In this document: piece after piece, positions 54,410-63,221 of the stretch
Position numbering within the stretch: position 1 is the first letter of the stretch
Layout: each line of letters begins with the position of its first letter
Assembly (NCBI GenBank): GCA_002748835.1
Contig: PDTL01000015.1
Coordinates: 62,001-126,000 of the forward strand
DNA from: Deltaproteobacteria bacterium
GTDB lineage: Bacteria; Desulfobacterota; Desulfobacteria; Desulfobacterales; GCA-2748835
DNA: 64,000 nucleotides
Direction: 5' to 3'
Notes under the pieces: generated by a model
The model's database searches: none
Told to the model about the DNA's origin: nothing
The model's input: the letters and a program-made list of their open reading frames with translations, nothing else
Translations under genes and position numbers: made by a program

Positions 54410-54534
54410 ATACCGTTTAACACTTTGCGACAATCATTTTGTTTTCAATGTCCAGCGTCGGCTTTTAAAGCTGGTATTCAGCGTGTGTGAATGCGGTTTG
54501 AAAATAAAGTTAGGATAATCAGAGAAAGTTTGCC

Positions 54535-55224
54535 TTGATGAAAACTGTCACCGTCGCTGGTACGCCTTGCGCGGGCAAGACCGCAGTTATCGCCCATCTG
54601 GTCCGGCTGCTCAAGGCGGAGGGCCTAAAGGTTGGTGCTGCCAAATTCGATGCCCTTGCCACAACCGATGACCAGTATTACGAAGCGGTGGTGGGAATCC
54701 CGGCCATCAGCGGACTGAGCGATTATGTCTGTCCGGATCATTATTACGTCTCTAACCTGGAAGAAGTGGTGACCTGGGGCTGGGAGAAAAACCTCGATGT
54801 GCTGTTTGTGGAAACCGCCGGGCTCTGCTTTCGGTGTGCACCCCATGTGAACGGGATTCCGGCCATTACGGTGATCGACAACCTCGGTGGCCTGGATGCG
54901 CCGGAAAAGATGGGACCCACGTTAAGCCTTGCCGATGCCGTGGTCGTCACTAAGGGCGACAGGGTGTCCCAGGCGGAAAAAGAAGTGTTTCAGTATAAAA
55001 TCCGGCAGGTCAATCCATCGGCGATGGTCATCCAGTTCAACGGATTGACCGGTACGGGTGCGGTGCCGCTGAAGCGGCTGCTGAAGTCCTGGCTGGAGGT
55101 ATCGGATGTGTCGGAGCGAACCTTGCGGTATTCCATGCCGGCTGCCATCTGTTCCTATTGTACGGGAGAGACCCGCATCGGCAGTCCGTATCAGTCGGGA
55201 AATGTTAAAAAAATACGGTCATAG
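54535..55224 (+). CDS. HypB/UreG-type P-loop GTPase
   Basis: A 229-residue protein with a P-loop near the N-terminus (AGTPCAGKTAV), VLFVETAGLCFRCAP (Walker B with a CXXC) and VVVTKGDRVSQAE, the base-recognition region in an unusual TKGD form. A second CXXC lies near the C-terminus (ICSYCTGETRIG). The family includes metallochaperone GTPases for nickel enzymes. A DtxR-like half-site (AAAGTTAGGATAATC, 54506-54520) lies just upstream. It is followed directly by the ATPase gene. I think that it delivers or senses metal; the target enzyme is unknown. Confidence 0.65.
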   Translation: MMKTVTVAGTPCAGKTAVIAHLVRLLKAEGLKVGAAKFDALATTDDQYYEAVVGIPAISGLSDYVCPDHYYVSNLEEVVTWGWEKNLDVLFVETAGLCFRCAPHVNGIPAITVIDNLGGLDAPEKMGPTLSLADAVVVTKGDRVSQAEKEVFQYKIRQVNPSAMVIQFNGLTGTGAVPLKRLLKSWLEVSDVSERTLRYSMPAAICSYCTGETRIGSPYQSGNVKKIRS

Positions 55225-56010
55225 ATGTTTGAAATTATAAATGAAAAAAGGGGACGCTCCGCTGCTGAGAGCGTAAAGGTGCTGACCCTCGTGGGCGGCA
55301 CACAAAAGGACGGATCACCGGAACCCATCGGTAAGTTGCAGGTGCTTGCCGGTGAGTGTCTGGCCGTTGTCGGCCCCACCGGATCCGGTAAAAGTCAGCT
55401 GTTGTCCGACATCGAACAACTGGCCTTTGGCGATACGGTCAGCGGGCGTCAGGTGCGCCTGGACGGAAACACGGCTGAGGATTTTCTGCACACCGGTGGT
55501 ATCGTGGCCCAGCTGTCCCAGAAAACAGGGTTTATCATGGACGGCACCGTCCATGATTTTTTGGCCCTTCATGCGGAAAGCCGTGGCAAAAACGGAAAAG
55601 ACCTGATTGAAACCGTGCTGTCCATCACTAACACCCTGTGCGGTGAACCGGTTTTCCCGGAGAGCCGGCTTCAGCTCCTCAGCGGGGGGCAGTCCAGAGC
55701 CCTGATGATTGCAGATATCGCCTGCATTTCCGATGCGCCGGTGGTGCTCATCGATGAGATTGAAAATGCCGGTATAGACAAACACAACGCCCTGGATGTG
55801 CTGGTGAAGAGCCACAAACCCGTCATCATGTCCACCCATGATCCCGTACTCATCCTCATGGCTGACAAACGGGTGGTGATGAAAAACGGCGGCATGGAAA
55901 ACGTGATCCAATCTTCGGATGATGCGCCCGGGTGTCTGAGCGAGCTGCGGGCTATGGACGCCCAGTTGACTGCGGCCCGGGAACGGCTGCGCAGGGGAAA
56001 GACGCTTTAA
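55225..56010 (+). CDS. Stand-alone ABC-type ATPase
   Basis: A 261-residue soluble ATPase with Walker A GPTGSGKSQ, signature LLSGGQSRALM, Walker B VVLIDEIENAGID (with D-E) and the switch His in MSTHDPVLI. No membrane subunit is adjacent; the next gene is a solute-binding-like protein without a leader. It starts directly at the GTPase stop. Related proteins occur as GTPase-ATPase pairs in anaerobes, so it could act on soluble targets or with a permease elsewhere. Confidence 0.7.
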   Translation: MFEIINEKRGRSAAESVKVLTLVGGTQKDGSPEPIGKLQVLAGECLAVVGPTGSGKSQLLSDIEQLAFGDTVSGRQVRLDGNTAEDFLHTGGIVAQLSQKTGFIMDGTVHDFLALHAESRGKNGKDLIETVLSITNTLCGEPVFPESRLQLLSGGQSRALMIADIACISDAPVVLIDEIENAGIDKHNALDVLVKSHKPVIMSTHDPVLILMADKRVVMKNGGMENVIQSSDDAPGCLSELRAMDAQLTAARERLRRGKTL

Positions 56011-56025
56011 CAGGGAGAATAGCCA

Positions 56026-56880
56026 ATGAGTCGATACCAACTGGCCCTACCGCCTAATATTGTCCGAAAAGCCCTTGGAGAGATTCAGTCGCGATTTCCC
56101 TCAGTGGCGCTTTCGCCGCCGCAGACCCATGATGAAATGTCGTATTTTTTCAAGCATGAATTCGGGGATCCTGAAAAGACCGCTGACCTGACGGTGACCG
56201 CCTATCCATCTGCTCTGGCGCGGGCAAAAGAGCATTCCAGTGCATTTCAGACTCTGCCGGCAGATCTCCCGCCCATGCGATGTGAACTGTCCAGAGCAGG
56301 GCTTCTTGAATGTGCACCGTATTATAAAGTTATCGGCGTGGTGACCCTGATGATCATCCATCACCGCTCAGTGGAGCCGCCGCCTCGAAAATGGGCAGAC
56401 CTCTGCCGGCCGGATCTGGTGGACAGCGTGGTGATTCCGCCGGAAAGCACCCCGGCACCGGCTATCTATGGGTGTTATATGGACAAGTTCTGCGGCGTGG
56501 ACGGAGCCGTCGCCGCCAGCCGGGTGAATGCAAAATTGCTGCCCCAGGATATCAATAAATCCGTGGATGCCGGCGATTACAAAGCTGGCATGGTATTCCC
56601 CGCATTTGCCCGGACCTTCCGGACGGGCATGGCAAAAGCGGTGTGGCCGGAAGAGGGGGCCGTGGCGATTCCGCTGATCGCGTTTGTAAAGAAAAGGGCG
56701 TCCGAAGCAGCGGTGGAGACGCTCCGTTATCTGTGCAGCGAACCGTTTCAGCGCCTGCTGGCTGTGGACGGGCTTTTCTGCCCCATGCTGGCGTCGGTGC
56801 CGCTCTTTGATGAAATGATGGCAAACAAATCGCGTATCGCGTGGTTGGGATGGGAAGATTATATTCAGCTGGGGAAATAA
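56026..56880 (+). CDS. Solute-binding-like protein without a signal peptide
   Basis: A 284-residue protein with the bilobal periplasmic-binding fold pattern (GVVTLMIIHHRS hinge region, KWADLCRPDLVDSVVIPP, MVFPAFARTF, AVAIPLIAFVKKRASEAAVETLRYL), close to the ferric-type iron/thiamine-binding clade. The N-terminus (MSRYQLALPPNIVRKALGE) is not a signal peptide, so the protein should stay in the cytoplasm. It may be a cytosolic metal or ligand binder serving the GTPase and ATPase before it. No lipobox. 15 nt after the ATPase gene. Confidence 0.65.
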   Translation: MSRYQLALPPNIVRKALGEIQSRFPSVALSPPQTHDEMSYFFKHEFGDPEKTADLTVTAYPSALARAKEHSSAFQTLPADLPPMRCELSRAGLLECAPYYKVIGVVTLMIIHHRSVEPPPRKWADLCRPDLVDSVVIPPESTPAPAIYGCYMDKFCGVDGAVAASRVNAKLLPQDINKSVDAGDYKAGMVFPAFARTFRTGMAKAVWPEEGAVAIPLIAFVKKRASEAAVETLRYLCSEPFQRLLAVDGLFCPMLASVPLFDEMMANKSRIAWLGWEDYIQLGK

Positions 56881-56894
56881 CAAAGGAGAATCCA

Positions 56895-58976
56895 GTGAAA
56901 AAATTATGGGGTAAAACAGGATGGACCACAGCCGCAGGTGCGGCATTGATGCTGGCTTTCACAGGAATCGCCGCCGCGGCTCCGGAGAAGACTTCCGGGT
57001 ATGATGCGGTGATGGATAAAGTGGTGGTGTCGGCCCGGGGCGTCGAAAGCCGGATTTCTCAGACCCCCGGTGGCGTGGGGATTCTGGATGCAGAAACACT
57101 GAAAACCGTCCAGCCGGTAAGTGTCACCGATGCCCTGAAGCGGATTGCCGGCGTGGATTTTTCCGGAGATTCCCGTTGGGGCGCGGAGGTGAACATCCGG
57201 GGCCTGGGCCGGAACCGGGTGGTTTTTCTCATTGATGGATGTCGTGTGAACACGGCAACAGAGATCAATGCCCAGTTCGGTCTGATTGCTGTGGAGGATA
57301 TTGAGCGGGTGGAAGTCTTAAAAGGACCGATCAGCAGCCTGTACGGCTCCGGGTCCATCGGCGGCGTGGTGAATGTCATCACGAAAAAAGGAAACTTCTC
57401 GGAAACAACAGAATATCACGGCACCCTCAGCAGTGCCTGGTCGAGCAACACGAAAGGCTTTCGCGTGTTTGCCGGTGCCGAGATCAATACACCGAAATTC
57501 TGGGCCTACGTGTCCGGGGGACACCGGGATCATGACAGTTATGAAGATGGCAACGGAGATACGGTCCATAACAGTCAGTTTGAGGACACGGCCGGAAACG
57601 TGAAGGCTGGTTATCGATGGAATGACCGGAACGAGACCCTGCTGCAGTACCAGTACCTGAAAGCAAAAGAGATCGGAATTCCCGGTTCGGGTAAGGCGGC
57701 CATGCCGCCGGTTACGGATGTGACCTATCCGGATACCTGGCGGGCACTGGCGAACCTCACCCATACCGTCACCCCGGCATCCGATCTCTGGAAGACCACC
57801 CAGGTCAACCTCTATTTTCAGGAGATCGACCGGAACGTTCGCATTGACAAGCTGCCGCCGGTAAAGAAAATGAAAGGCATATTCCCGTCTGCGAATCACA
57901 CCACCTGGGGCGTGAAATGGTTCAATGCTTTTGCGGCCGGGGACCATGCCTTCAGCATCGGTGCCGATGCCTGGGAATGGGCGATCGACTCTACCCGGAA
58001 GATGGCCTTCATGAACGGAAACCTGGCCATCGACCAGCCCCTGGCTGATGCCGAACAGTTTTCCGGGGGAATCTTTGGTGAAGACAACTGGCAGATCACG
58101 GACCGGTTCAGCCTGAATTTCGGTGGTCGGCTGGATATGATCAAAGCGGAAAGCGATGACCTTTATACCTGGATTAAACCGCCGGCTCCCATGGTGCCAA
58201 ACCCCCTGAAACGGGCGGCAGATGATTACGACGACACCAGCTGGGACGCTCGGGCCGGCCTTACTTTCAATGTTACGGACAGGGTGAGTATGACCCTGCT
58301 TGGCGGGTCGAGCTACCGTGCGCCAGGTCTCATGGAACGGTTCAAATATATCGTTCTGGGAAGTTTTGTTATTTACGGCAACCCGGAGCTGGATCCGGAA
58401 CGGTCCCTGTTTGCAGAATACGGTCTGCATTACACGACAAATACGGTATCTGCGGGTTTCAACGCCTATGTGAACAGCGTGGATGACCTGATTGTGGAGA
58501 AGGTGATCAACCCAGACCGCCATGAAATGGCCAATGTAGACGAGGCGCGCATCCACGGCGCGGAAGCTTATCTTGACTTTCAGGTGAAAGAGGACTGGCG
58601 CGTCTATTCCACCATCGCCTGGACCCGTGGTGAAAATAAGACCGCAGACACGGACCTGGGTGATATTCCGCCCCTGAACGGGATGATCGGATGCAGCCTG
58701 GATCCGTCCATTGGGCTGTCCGGAGGCCTGGAGCTGGTGTGGGCAGACCATCAGTCCCATACGGCAGCCGGTGAGGCAGAAACGCCGGGCTGGGCCACGG
58801 TCAATGCCCGTCTGGGCTATCGATTCACTCTGGCCGGTACGGTCCAGGAATTGTCGGTGCGGGCAGACAACCTGCTGGACAAGACCTACCGAAATCATCT
58901 GTCCACCAGCCGGAAACCGGCGGAGCGGTTCGAGCCGGGCCTGAACGTTACGGTGGTATGGAAAATGGATATCTAA
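56895..58976 (+). CDS. TonB-dependent outer-membrane receptor
   Basis: A 693-residue receptor. A GTG start at 56895 has AAGGAGAA upstream; the signal peptide runs to AAAAP. A TonB-box-like VVVSARG follows, then the plug (QTPGGVGILDAETLKTV, DALKRIAGVDFSG, VEVLKGPISSLYGSGSIGGV) and a 22-strand barrel ending VVWKMDI. Its substrate is unknown; the plug and barrel resemble the BtuB/vitamin and metallophore groups. It is encoded between a binding-like protein and a full ABC importer, and should be driven by the TonB system upstream. Confidence 0.9.
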   Translation: MKKLWGKTGWTTAAGAALMLAFTGIAAAAPEKTSGYDAVMDKVVVSARGVESRISQTPGGVGILDAETLKTVQPVSVTDALKRIAGVDFSGDSRWGAEVNIRGLGRNRVVFLIDGCRVNTATEINAQFGLIAVEDIERVEVLKGPISSLYGSGSIGGVVNVITKKGNFSETTEYHGTLSSAWSSNTKGFRVFAGAEINTPKFWAYVSGGHRDHDSYEDGNGDTVHNSQFEDTAGNVKAGYRWNDRNETLLQYQYLKAKEIGIPGSGKAAMPPVTDVTYPDTWRALANLTHTVTPASDLWKTTQVNLYFQEIDRNVRIDKLPPVKKMKGIFPSANHTTWGVKWFNAFAAGDHAFSIGADAWEWAIDSTRKMAFMNGNLAIDQPLADAEQFSGGIFGEDNWQITDRFSLNFGGRLDMIKAESDDLYTWIKPPAPMVPNPLKRAADDYDDTSWDARAGLTFNVTDRVSMTLLGGSSYRAPGLMERFKYIVLGSFVIYGNPELDPERSLFAEYGLHYTTNTVSAGFNAYVNSVDDLIVEKVINPDRHEMANVDEARIHGAEAYLDFQVKEDWRVYSTIAWTRGENKTADTDLGDIPPLNGMIGCSLDPSIGLSGGLELVWADHQSHTAAGEAETPGWATVNARLGYRFTLAGTVQELSVRADNLLDKTYRNHLSTSRKPAERFEPGLNVTVVWKMDI

Positions 58977-58979
58977 GCG

Positions 58980-59987
58980 ATGCTTTCAAAAAAACGCATG
59001 GGCCTGGCTGTCGCCGTTGCCGTGGTGGCGGTGCTGGCCGTCCTGGCCGGTATCGGCCTGCTGGGCACGACACCGGAAGAGACACTGGTGTTCGGGGATA
59101 ACCCGTCACTTCCCACCCTGACCTTCTATACCACCGGTCTGGCCACCACGCCGCAGATTCCGTTTTGGGCAGCAGTGGATCAGGGGGAAATTCTCAAGCA
59201 CTGTAATCTTGAAGTGAAATTCTGGAAAAACCTGGATGATCTTCGGGGTGTGCTCCTGGCCGGGAAAGGCGATCTGTGGCTGGGACATACCGAAGGGTTC
59301 ATCCAGGCACGGAAGGCAGGTGCACCGGTCTCCATGCTCTATGTGAGCGGGTGGCGAAAGTTCTATCTCCTGACCCGCGGCAGACAGGAGGGCGGCTTTT
59401 CCGCCTTTGCCGGAAAGGAGCTGGCCTTTGCACCCGCAGGATCACCGGCTGTACCGGTACTCGAAGCCTTAGGGGCCGAGGGTACGGACCGTATCCGGTT
59501 CAAGCCCTTTGAACCGCGACAGCTGTCCCTCATGCTCATGTCGGGAAAATTGGACGCGGCAATGGTACCGGAACCCCTTGTCACTCGGCTGCTCTCCCGC
59601 GTAGAGGGGCTTGTTGTTTCCGGGTGTGTGGAAGACCTGTACGGAGAGGCCACCGGCGGTCTGCCCCGCATGCCCATAGCCGGCATGGCCGTGAACCGAC
59701 ATACGGCCCAACGCCTGCCCGATACCATCCAGGCCATACTGGCGGCGGTGCTCCAGACGTCAAAACAGCTCGAGCAGACCGGAAATACGGGTATTGAATC
59801 ACTGCCGGACGCGTTTGCGGCTTTTGTTGATAAGGAAACCGTACAAAAATCCCTTGAACGGGATTATGTGCATGTGGAAGCAGCCGCAGATGTCCGGGAT
59901 GAGATTGTTCAGTATGTTGGCCTGTTCATGCCCGAGGTTCTGGATACAGCGGCCATTAATGTCAACAGCTGGTTCTGGAGGCGGTAG
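58980..59987 (+). CDS. ABC substrate-binding protein (NMT1/SsuA-like)
   Basis: A 335-residue exported protein with an N-terminal helix (MGLAVAVAVVAVLAVLAGIG) and a two-lobed NMT1/SsuA-type domain (FYTTGLATTPQIPFWAAVDQG, WLGHTEGFIQARKAGAPVSM, MVPEPLVTRLL). The family carries organic sulfonates, thiamine precursors, or metal-chelates. It follows the receptor by 3 nt, and the permease follows directly, so it takes the receptor's product from the periplasm. Confidence 0.82.
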   Translation: MLSKKRMGLAVAVAVVAVLAVLAGIGLLGTTPEETLVFGDNPSLPTLTFYTTGLATTPQIPFWAAVDQGEILKHCNLEVKFWKNLDDLRGVLLAGKGDLWLGHTEGFIQARKAGAPVSMLYVSGWRKFYLLTRGRQEGGFSAFAGKELAFAPAGSPAVPVLEALGAEGTDRIRFKPFEPRQLSLMLMSGKLDAAMVPEPLVTRLLSRVEGLVVSGCVEDLYGEATGGLPRMPIAGMAVNRHTAQRLPDTIQAILAAVLQTSKQLEQTGNTGIESLPDAFAAFVDKETVQKSLERDYVHVEAAADVRDEIVQYVGLFMPEVLDTAAINVNSWFWRR

Positions 59988-60725
59988 ATGCCCTTTGTGT
60001 TTTCCACGGGCGTCATTCTGCTGGTCTGGCTGTTGTCAACCGCTTTTTTCGGGCGCACGCTGGTTCCCCTGCCCGTGGATACGGGGGTGACCCTGGGCCA
60101 GATGGCCCTGACCGTGGATTTCTGGAAACAGATCGGCATTACCGTGTTCAGAGGCGGCGCTGCACTGGGCCTGACTGTTTTTATTGCCCTGCTGACCGGT
60201 ATCCCGGCGGGTCTGTCAAAAAAAACGATGGATATGATCGCGCCGGTGGTGGCCGCGCTTCAGGCGACACCGCCCATTTTATGGATCACCCTGCTCATGG
60301 TGGCCGTGGGTACAGGCACCACGGTGCCTGTCATGGTGGTTGTGGCCACGGTGTTTCCCATGCTGTTCATGAACGTCTCTCACAGCGTCGCTGCCCTGGA
60401 TCCCCGATATTTCGAGATGGCCCGGCTTTACCGGGTCCGGCGGGTGCGGGTGCTGACGGACATCATTTTGCCCGGTATCTATCCGTTTGTACTGGCAGGG
60501 CTGTCCTATGCACTGGGCACGTGCTGGAAGGTGGTGGCAGTGGCGGAATTTCTGGGCAGCGCAAGCGGCATCGGGGCCCGGATCTACTGGGCCTACCGCA
60601 TGCTCGATATGCCTGAGCTGTTTGCCTGGGCGCTGGTGCTTGTGGGGATGGGCGTGGGTCTGGAATACCTTTTGATTCGTCCCCTGCAATCTCTGGGCGA
60701 GGCCGGAAGGCGGTCCCGTGCTTGA
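59988..60725 (+). CDS. ABC transporter permease (SsuC/TauC-like)
   Basis: A 245-residue binding-protein-dependent permease with six helices. The EAA-type loop is MARLYRVRRVRVLTDIILPG. Start directly after the binding protein stop; its end overlaps the ATPase gene by 8 nt. It forms the homodimeric channel. Confidence 0.88.
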   Translation: MPFVFSTGVILLVWLLSTAFFGRTLVPLPVDTGVTLGQMALTVDFWKQIGITVFRGGAALGLTVFIALLTGIPAGLSKKTMDMIAPVVAALQATPPILWITLLMVAVGTGTTVPVMVVVATVFPMLFMNVSHSVAALDPRYFEMARLYRVRRVRVLTDIILPGIYPFVLAGLSYALGTCWKVVAVAEFLGSASGIGARIYWAYRMLDMPELFAWALVLVGMGVGLEYLLIRPLQSLGEAGRRSRA

Positions 60726-61335
60726 ACTGCATGACGTCGCCAAAACCCTTGATGGCACCTGCGTGCTGAAATCGGTTTCTCTGATTGTGAATCCTGGAGA
60801 AATCTGTTGTTTGGTCGGACCATCAGGTGCCGGAAAAACCACGATTCTGGAGATTGCTGCCGGTATTGCCCGGCCGGACAGGGGCCGGGTTCAGATGGAA
60901 AGCCCGCACATCGGGTATCTGTTTCAAGACACCCCATTACCGCCCTGGCTGAGTGCGACCCGCTTTATGGATCTCATGATGATATCGTCAGTGACGAATG
61001 CGGGTGAGCGAACGGCGCAGATCACTTACTGGCTGGAGCAGCTGGGTCTTTCTGCCGCTGCCGGAAAACGGCCTGCTGAAATGAGCGGGGGCATGCAGCG
61101 TCGACTTGCCATTGCAGCGGCACTGGCCATTCGTCCACGGATTCTGCTTCTGGACGAACCCTTCGCATTTCTCGACGATGACTGGCAGCACCGACTGTCC
61201 GATCTGTTGATCCGCGAGAGCCGGGACCAGGGCGTGGCCATCCTCATGGCCAGTCATCAGTTAGATCCGGTGCGGATGATGGGGGCGGCGGTGATAGAGA
61301 TCTCCGATACCGTTGGCGGCATTTGCATTGGCTGA
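60718..61335 (+). CDS. ABC transporter ATPase (SsuB/TauB-like)
   Basis: A 205-residue ATPase with Walker A GPSGAGKT, signature MSGGMQRRLAIAAAL, Walker B ILLLDEPFAFLDD and switch His MASHQLDPV. GTG start, coupled to the permease. Shorter than many relatives. Together with the two genes before it, it completes an importer linked to the TonB receptor. Confidence 0.9.
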   Translation: MLELHDVAKTLDGTCVLKSVSLIVNPGEICCLVGPSGAGKTTILEIAAGIARPDRGRVQMESPHIGYLFQDTPLPPWLSATRFMDLMMISSVTNAGERTAQITYWLEQLGLSAAAGKRPAEMSGGMQRRLAIAAALAIRPRILLLDEPFAFLDDDWQHRLSDLLIRESRDQGVAILMASHQLDPVRMMGAAVIEISDTVGGICIG

Positions 61336-61360
61336 TGCGTTGCTGATCGACGTGTCCAGA

Positions 61361-61588
61361 TCACCGCTGAGTCTGTTCAGAATCAGGGGTGGGTCGCTGA
61401 AAGAATCCATAGCTGATGTAAAACATAATACTGCTGCTGATCGGCGCAAACGGGCAAACCGACAGGTAGCTGAACAGATTTGCACGGGGTGCGGCTGCGT
61501 GCGGAATCAATGTCGCGATGCCCAGGCCGCCCGCGACCAGCGACAATACCAGAAACAACCATTTTACAGGGCTTGCGGGGAACTTCAC
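61361..61588 (-). CDS. Small membrane protein A
   Basis: A 75-residue protein with two hydrophobic segments (VKWLFLVLSLVAGGLGIATLI and ISSSIMFYISYGFF). GTG start with GGAG about 10 nt upstream, 3 nt after the next small gene's stop on the same strand. No family recognised. It converges with the ABC operon. Confidence 0.5.
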   Translation of the reverse strand: MKFPASPVKWLFLVLSLVAGGLGIATLIPHAAAPRANLFSYLSVCPFAPISSSIMFYISYGFFQRPTPDSEQTQR

Positions 61589-61591
61589 GTA

Positions 61592-61861
61592 TTATTTCTC
61601 CGTGCGGTTTGAGCCATAACGGCTCCGGATCATCAGGGCAATACTGATGACGGAAAGCAGGATGGCGATGTATCTGAGCATATCGATCACGGCAATACCG
61701 TTTACGGCTGTGTGAACAGCCGTCAGTTTCATCAGCGTTATCAGGATCAGGCAGGTGAAAACAATGATCAACAGGGCGTATTCCGTGCGCTTTTTTTTCA
61801 GGAAAAGCCGCAGAGAGACCAACAGATGAATGATAAAAATAATCAGTAGCAGGGCGTTCAA
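61592..61861 (-). CDS. Small membrane protein B
   Basis: An 89-residue protein, probably from a TTG start with AAGGA upstream. Three hydrophobic helices (LLLIIFIIHLLVSL, ALLIIVFTCLILITLM, AVIDMLRYIAILLSVISIALMI) and a basic end. No family recognised. It is cotranscribed with small protein A. Confidence 0.5.
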   Translation of the reverse strand: MNALLLIIFIIHLLVSLRLFLKKKRTEYALLIIVFTCLILITLMKLTAVHTAVNGIAVIDMLRYIAILLSVISIALMIRSRYGSNRTEK

Positions 61862-62079
61862 TTCCGAATATCCTTAGAAGGCGTTGAAAAATCGATCAGG
61901 AGACAGACCGCCCCGATTCCTGACGCATCCGTCTCCTTTAAAAAAATATCCTATCCTATGCATAAAAACATATCATTTCTATTCATTTCGTCAACGTGGT
62001 ATTCTTTTTATCCGGTGACACCGCAGCATGTTGATTGCGGGTCTGTGACTCTGATAACATCTGAGAAAGGAAACGGAAT

Positions 62080-63129
62080 ATGAGTGAAAATAAATTGATA
62101 AATGCCCTGGATAAGGGCCCTGTCATTTGCGCGGAAGGCTTTTTGTTTGAGCTGGAACGACGGGGGTATTTGACCAGCGGAGAATTTGTACCAGAAGTGG
62201 CCCTGGAATATCCGCAAGCACTGGAAAGCCTGCACATGGATTTTCAGCGGGCAGGTTCGGATATTGTGGAAGCGTTTACCTATAACGGTCATCGGGAAAA
62301 AATGCGGGTGATCGGAAAAGAGGACCTATTAGAGCCCCTGAACCGGGCTGCCCTTCAGATTGCCAAGAAAGTGGCCGCGAAAAAGCCCGGGAATCTCATG
62401 GCCGGAAATATATCCAACACCAATATCTGGGATCCGGCGGACACGGACAAACAAAAAGAGGTGCGGTCCATGTTTGATGAGATGGTGGGCTGGGCCGTGG
62501 ACGAAGGGGCGGACATGATTGTGGGGGAAACCTTCTATTATGCCGGCGAAGCCTATGAAGCCCTGGATGCCATCCGCGCCACCGGCCTTCCGTCGGTGCT
62601 GACCCTCGCGCCCATGGCGGCCAACCAGATGATGGACGGGGTGAGCATTGTGGATACCTGCCGGGAGCTTGAGGCCCGGGGGGCGGATGTGGTGGGCATG
62701 AACTGCTTCCGCGGACCGGAAACCATGCTGCCTCACCTGAAGGAGATCCGTGGGGCGGTTTCCTGCCACGTGGCCGGGCTGCCGGTGCCGTATCGGACCC
62801 ATGCAGCGGAGCCCACCTTCTTCAACCTGTCAGACTCCCACCGATGCACCTGCCCATCACCGCATGGGCGGACGTTTCCCACTGCACTGGACCCTCTGTA
62901 CTGCAACCGGTATGAAATCGGGGCTTTTGCGGAAGCTGCCTTTGACGCCGGAATCCGTTATCTCGGGGTCTGCTGCGGCGCGTCCCCCATGCTCATCCGC
63001 CAGGTTGCCGAAGCGGTGGGGATAACAACCGAAGCCAGCCGGTTTTCCGAAAAAATGGCCAATCATTTCATGTACGGCAATAACGCGCGCCTGCCGGATC
63101 ACATCAAGGCATTGGGTCAATCCGCCTGA
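62080..63129 (+). CDS. Betaine-homocysteine S-methyltransferase-family protein
   Basis: A 349-residue zinc-dependent methyltransferase of the BHMT/MetH-N type. It has ICAEGFLFELERRGYL at the start, IVEAFTYNGHREKM, GETFYYAGEAYEALDA, the zinc ligand Cys in VGMNCFRGPETML and the CysCys pair in RYLGVCCGASPMLI. It moves a methyl group from a betaine-like donor or related compound to homocysteine or another thiol. The gap 61862-62079 upstream shows no gene. Confidence 0.9.
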   Translation: MSENKLINALDKGPVICAEGFLFELERRGYLTSGEFVPEVALEYPQALESLHMDFQRAGSDIVEAFTYNGHREKMRVIGKEDLLEPLNRAALQIAKKVAAKKPGNLMAGNISNTNIWDPADTDKQKEVRSMFDEMVGWAVDEGADMIVGETFYYAGEAYEALDAIRATGLPSVLTLAPMAANQMMDGVSIVDTCRELEARGADVVGMNCFRGPETMLPHLKEIRGAVSCHVAGLPVPYRTHAAEPTFFNLSDSHRCTCPSPHGRTFPTALDPLYCNRYEIGAFAEAAFDAGIRYLGVCCGASPMLIRQVAEAVGITTEASRFSEKMANHFMYGNNARLPDHIKALGQSA

Positions 63130-63139
63130 TGAAAATCGC

Positions 63140-63170
63140 TCGCGGGTCCGGGTATCTGCCGGACCCGCGA
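63140..63170. terminator. Strong hairpin after the BHMT-like gene
   Basis: A perfect 12-bp stem TCGCGGGTCCGG / CCGGACCCGCGA with loop GTATCTG, 10 nt after the stop codon. No U-run follows, so it may be a weak terminator or an mRNA 3' end protector. Confidence 0.45.
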
Positions 63171-63221
63171 ACGTCAACGCCCCACTGTCCAACTGACATA
63201 TCCGTCTTAGAAAGGTGACGC

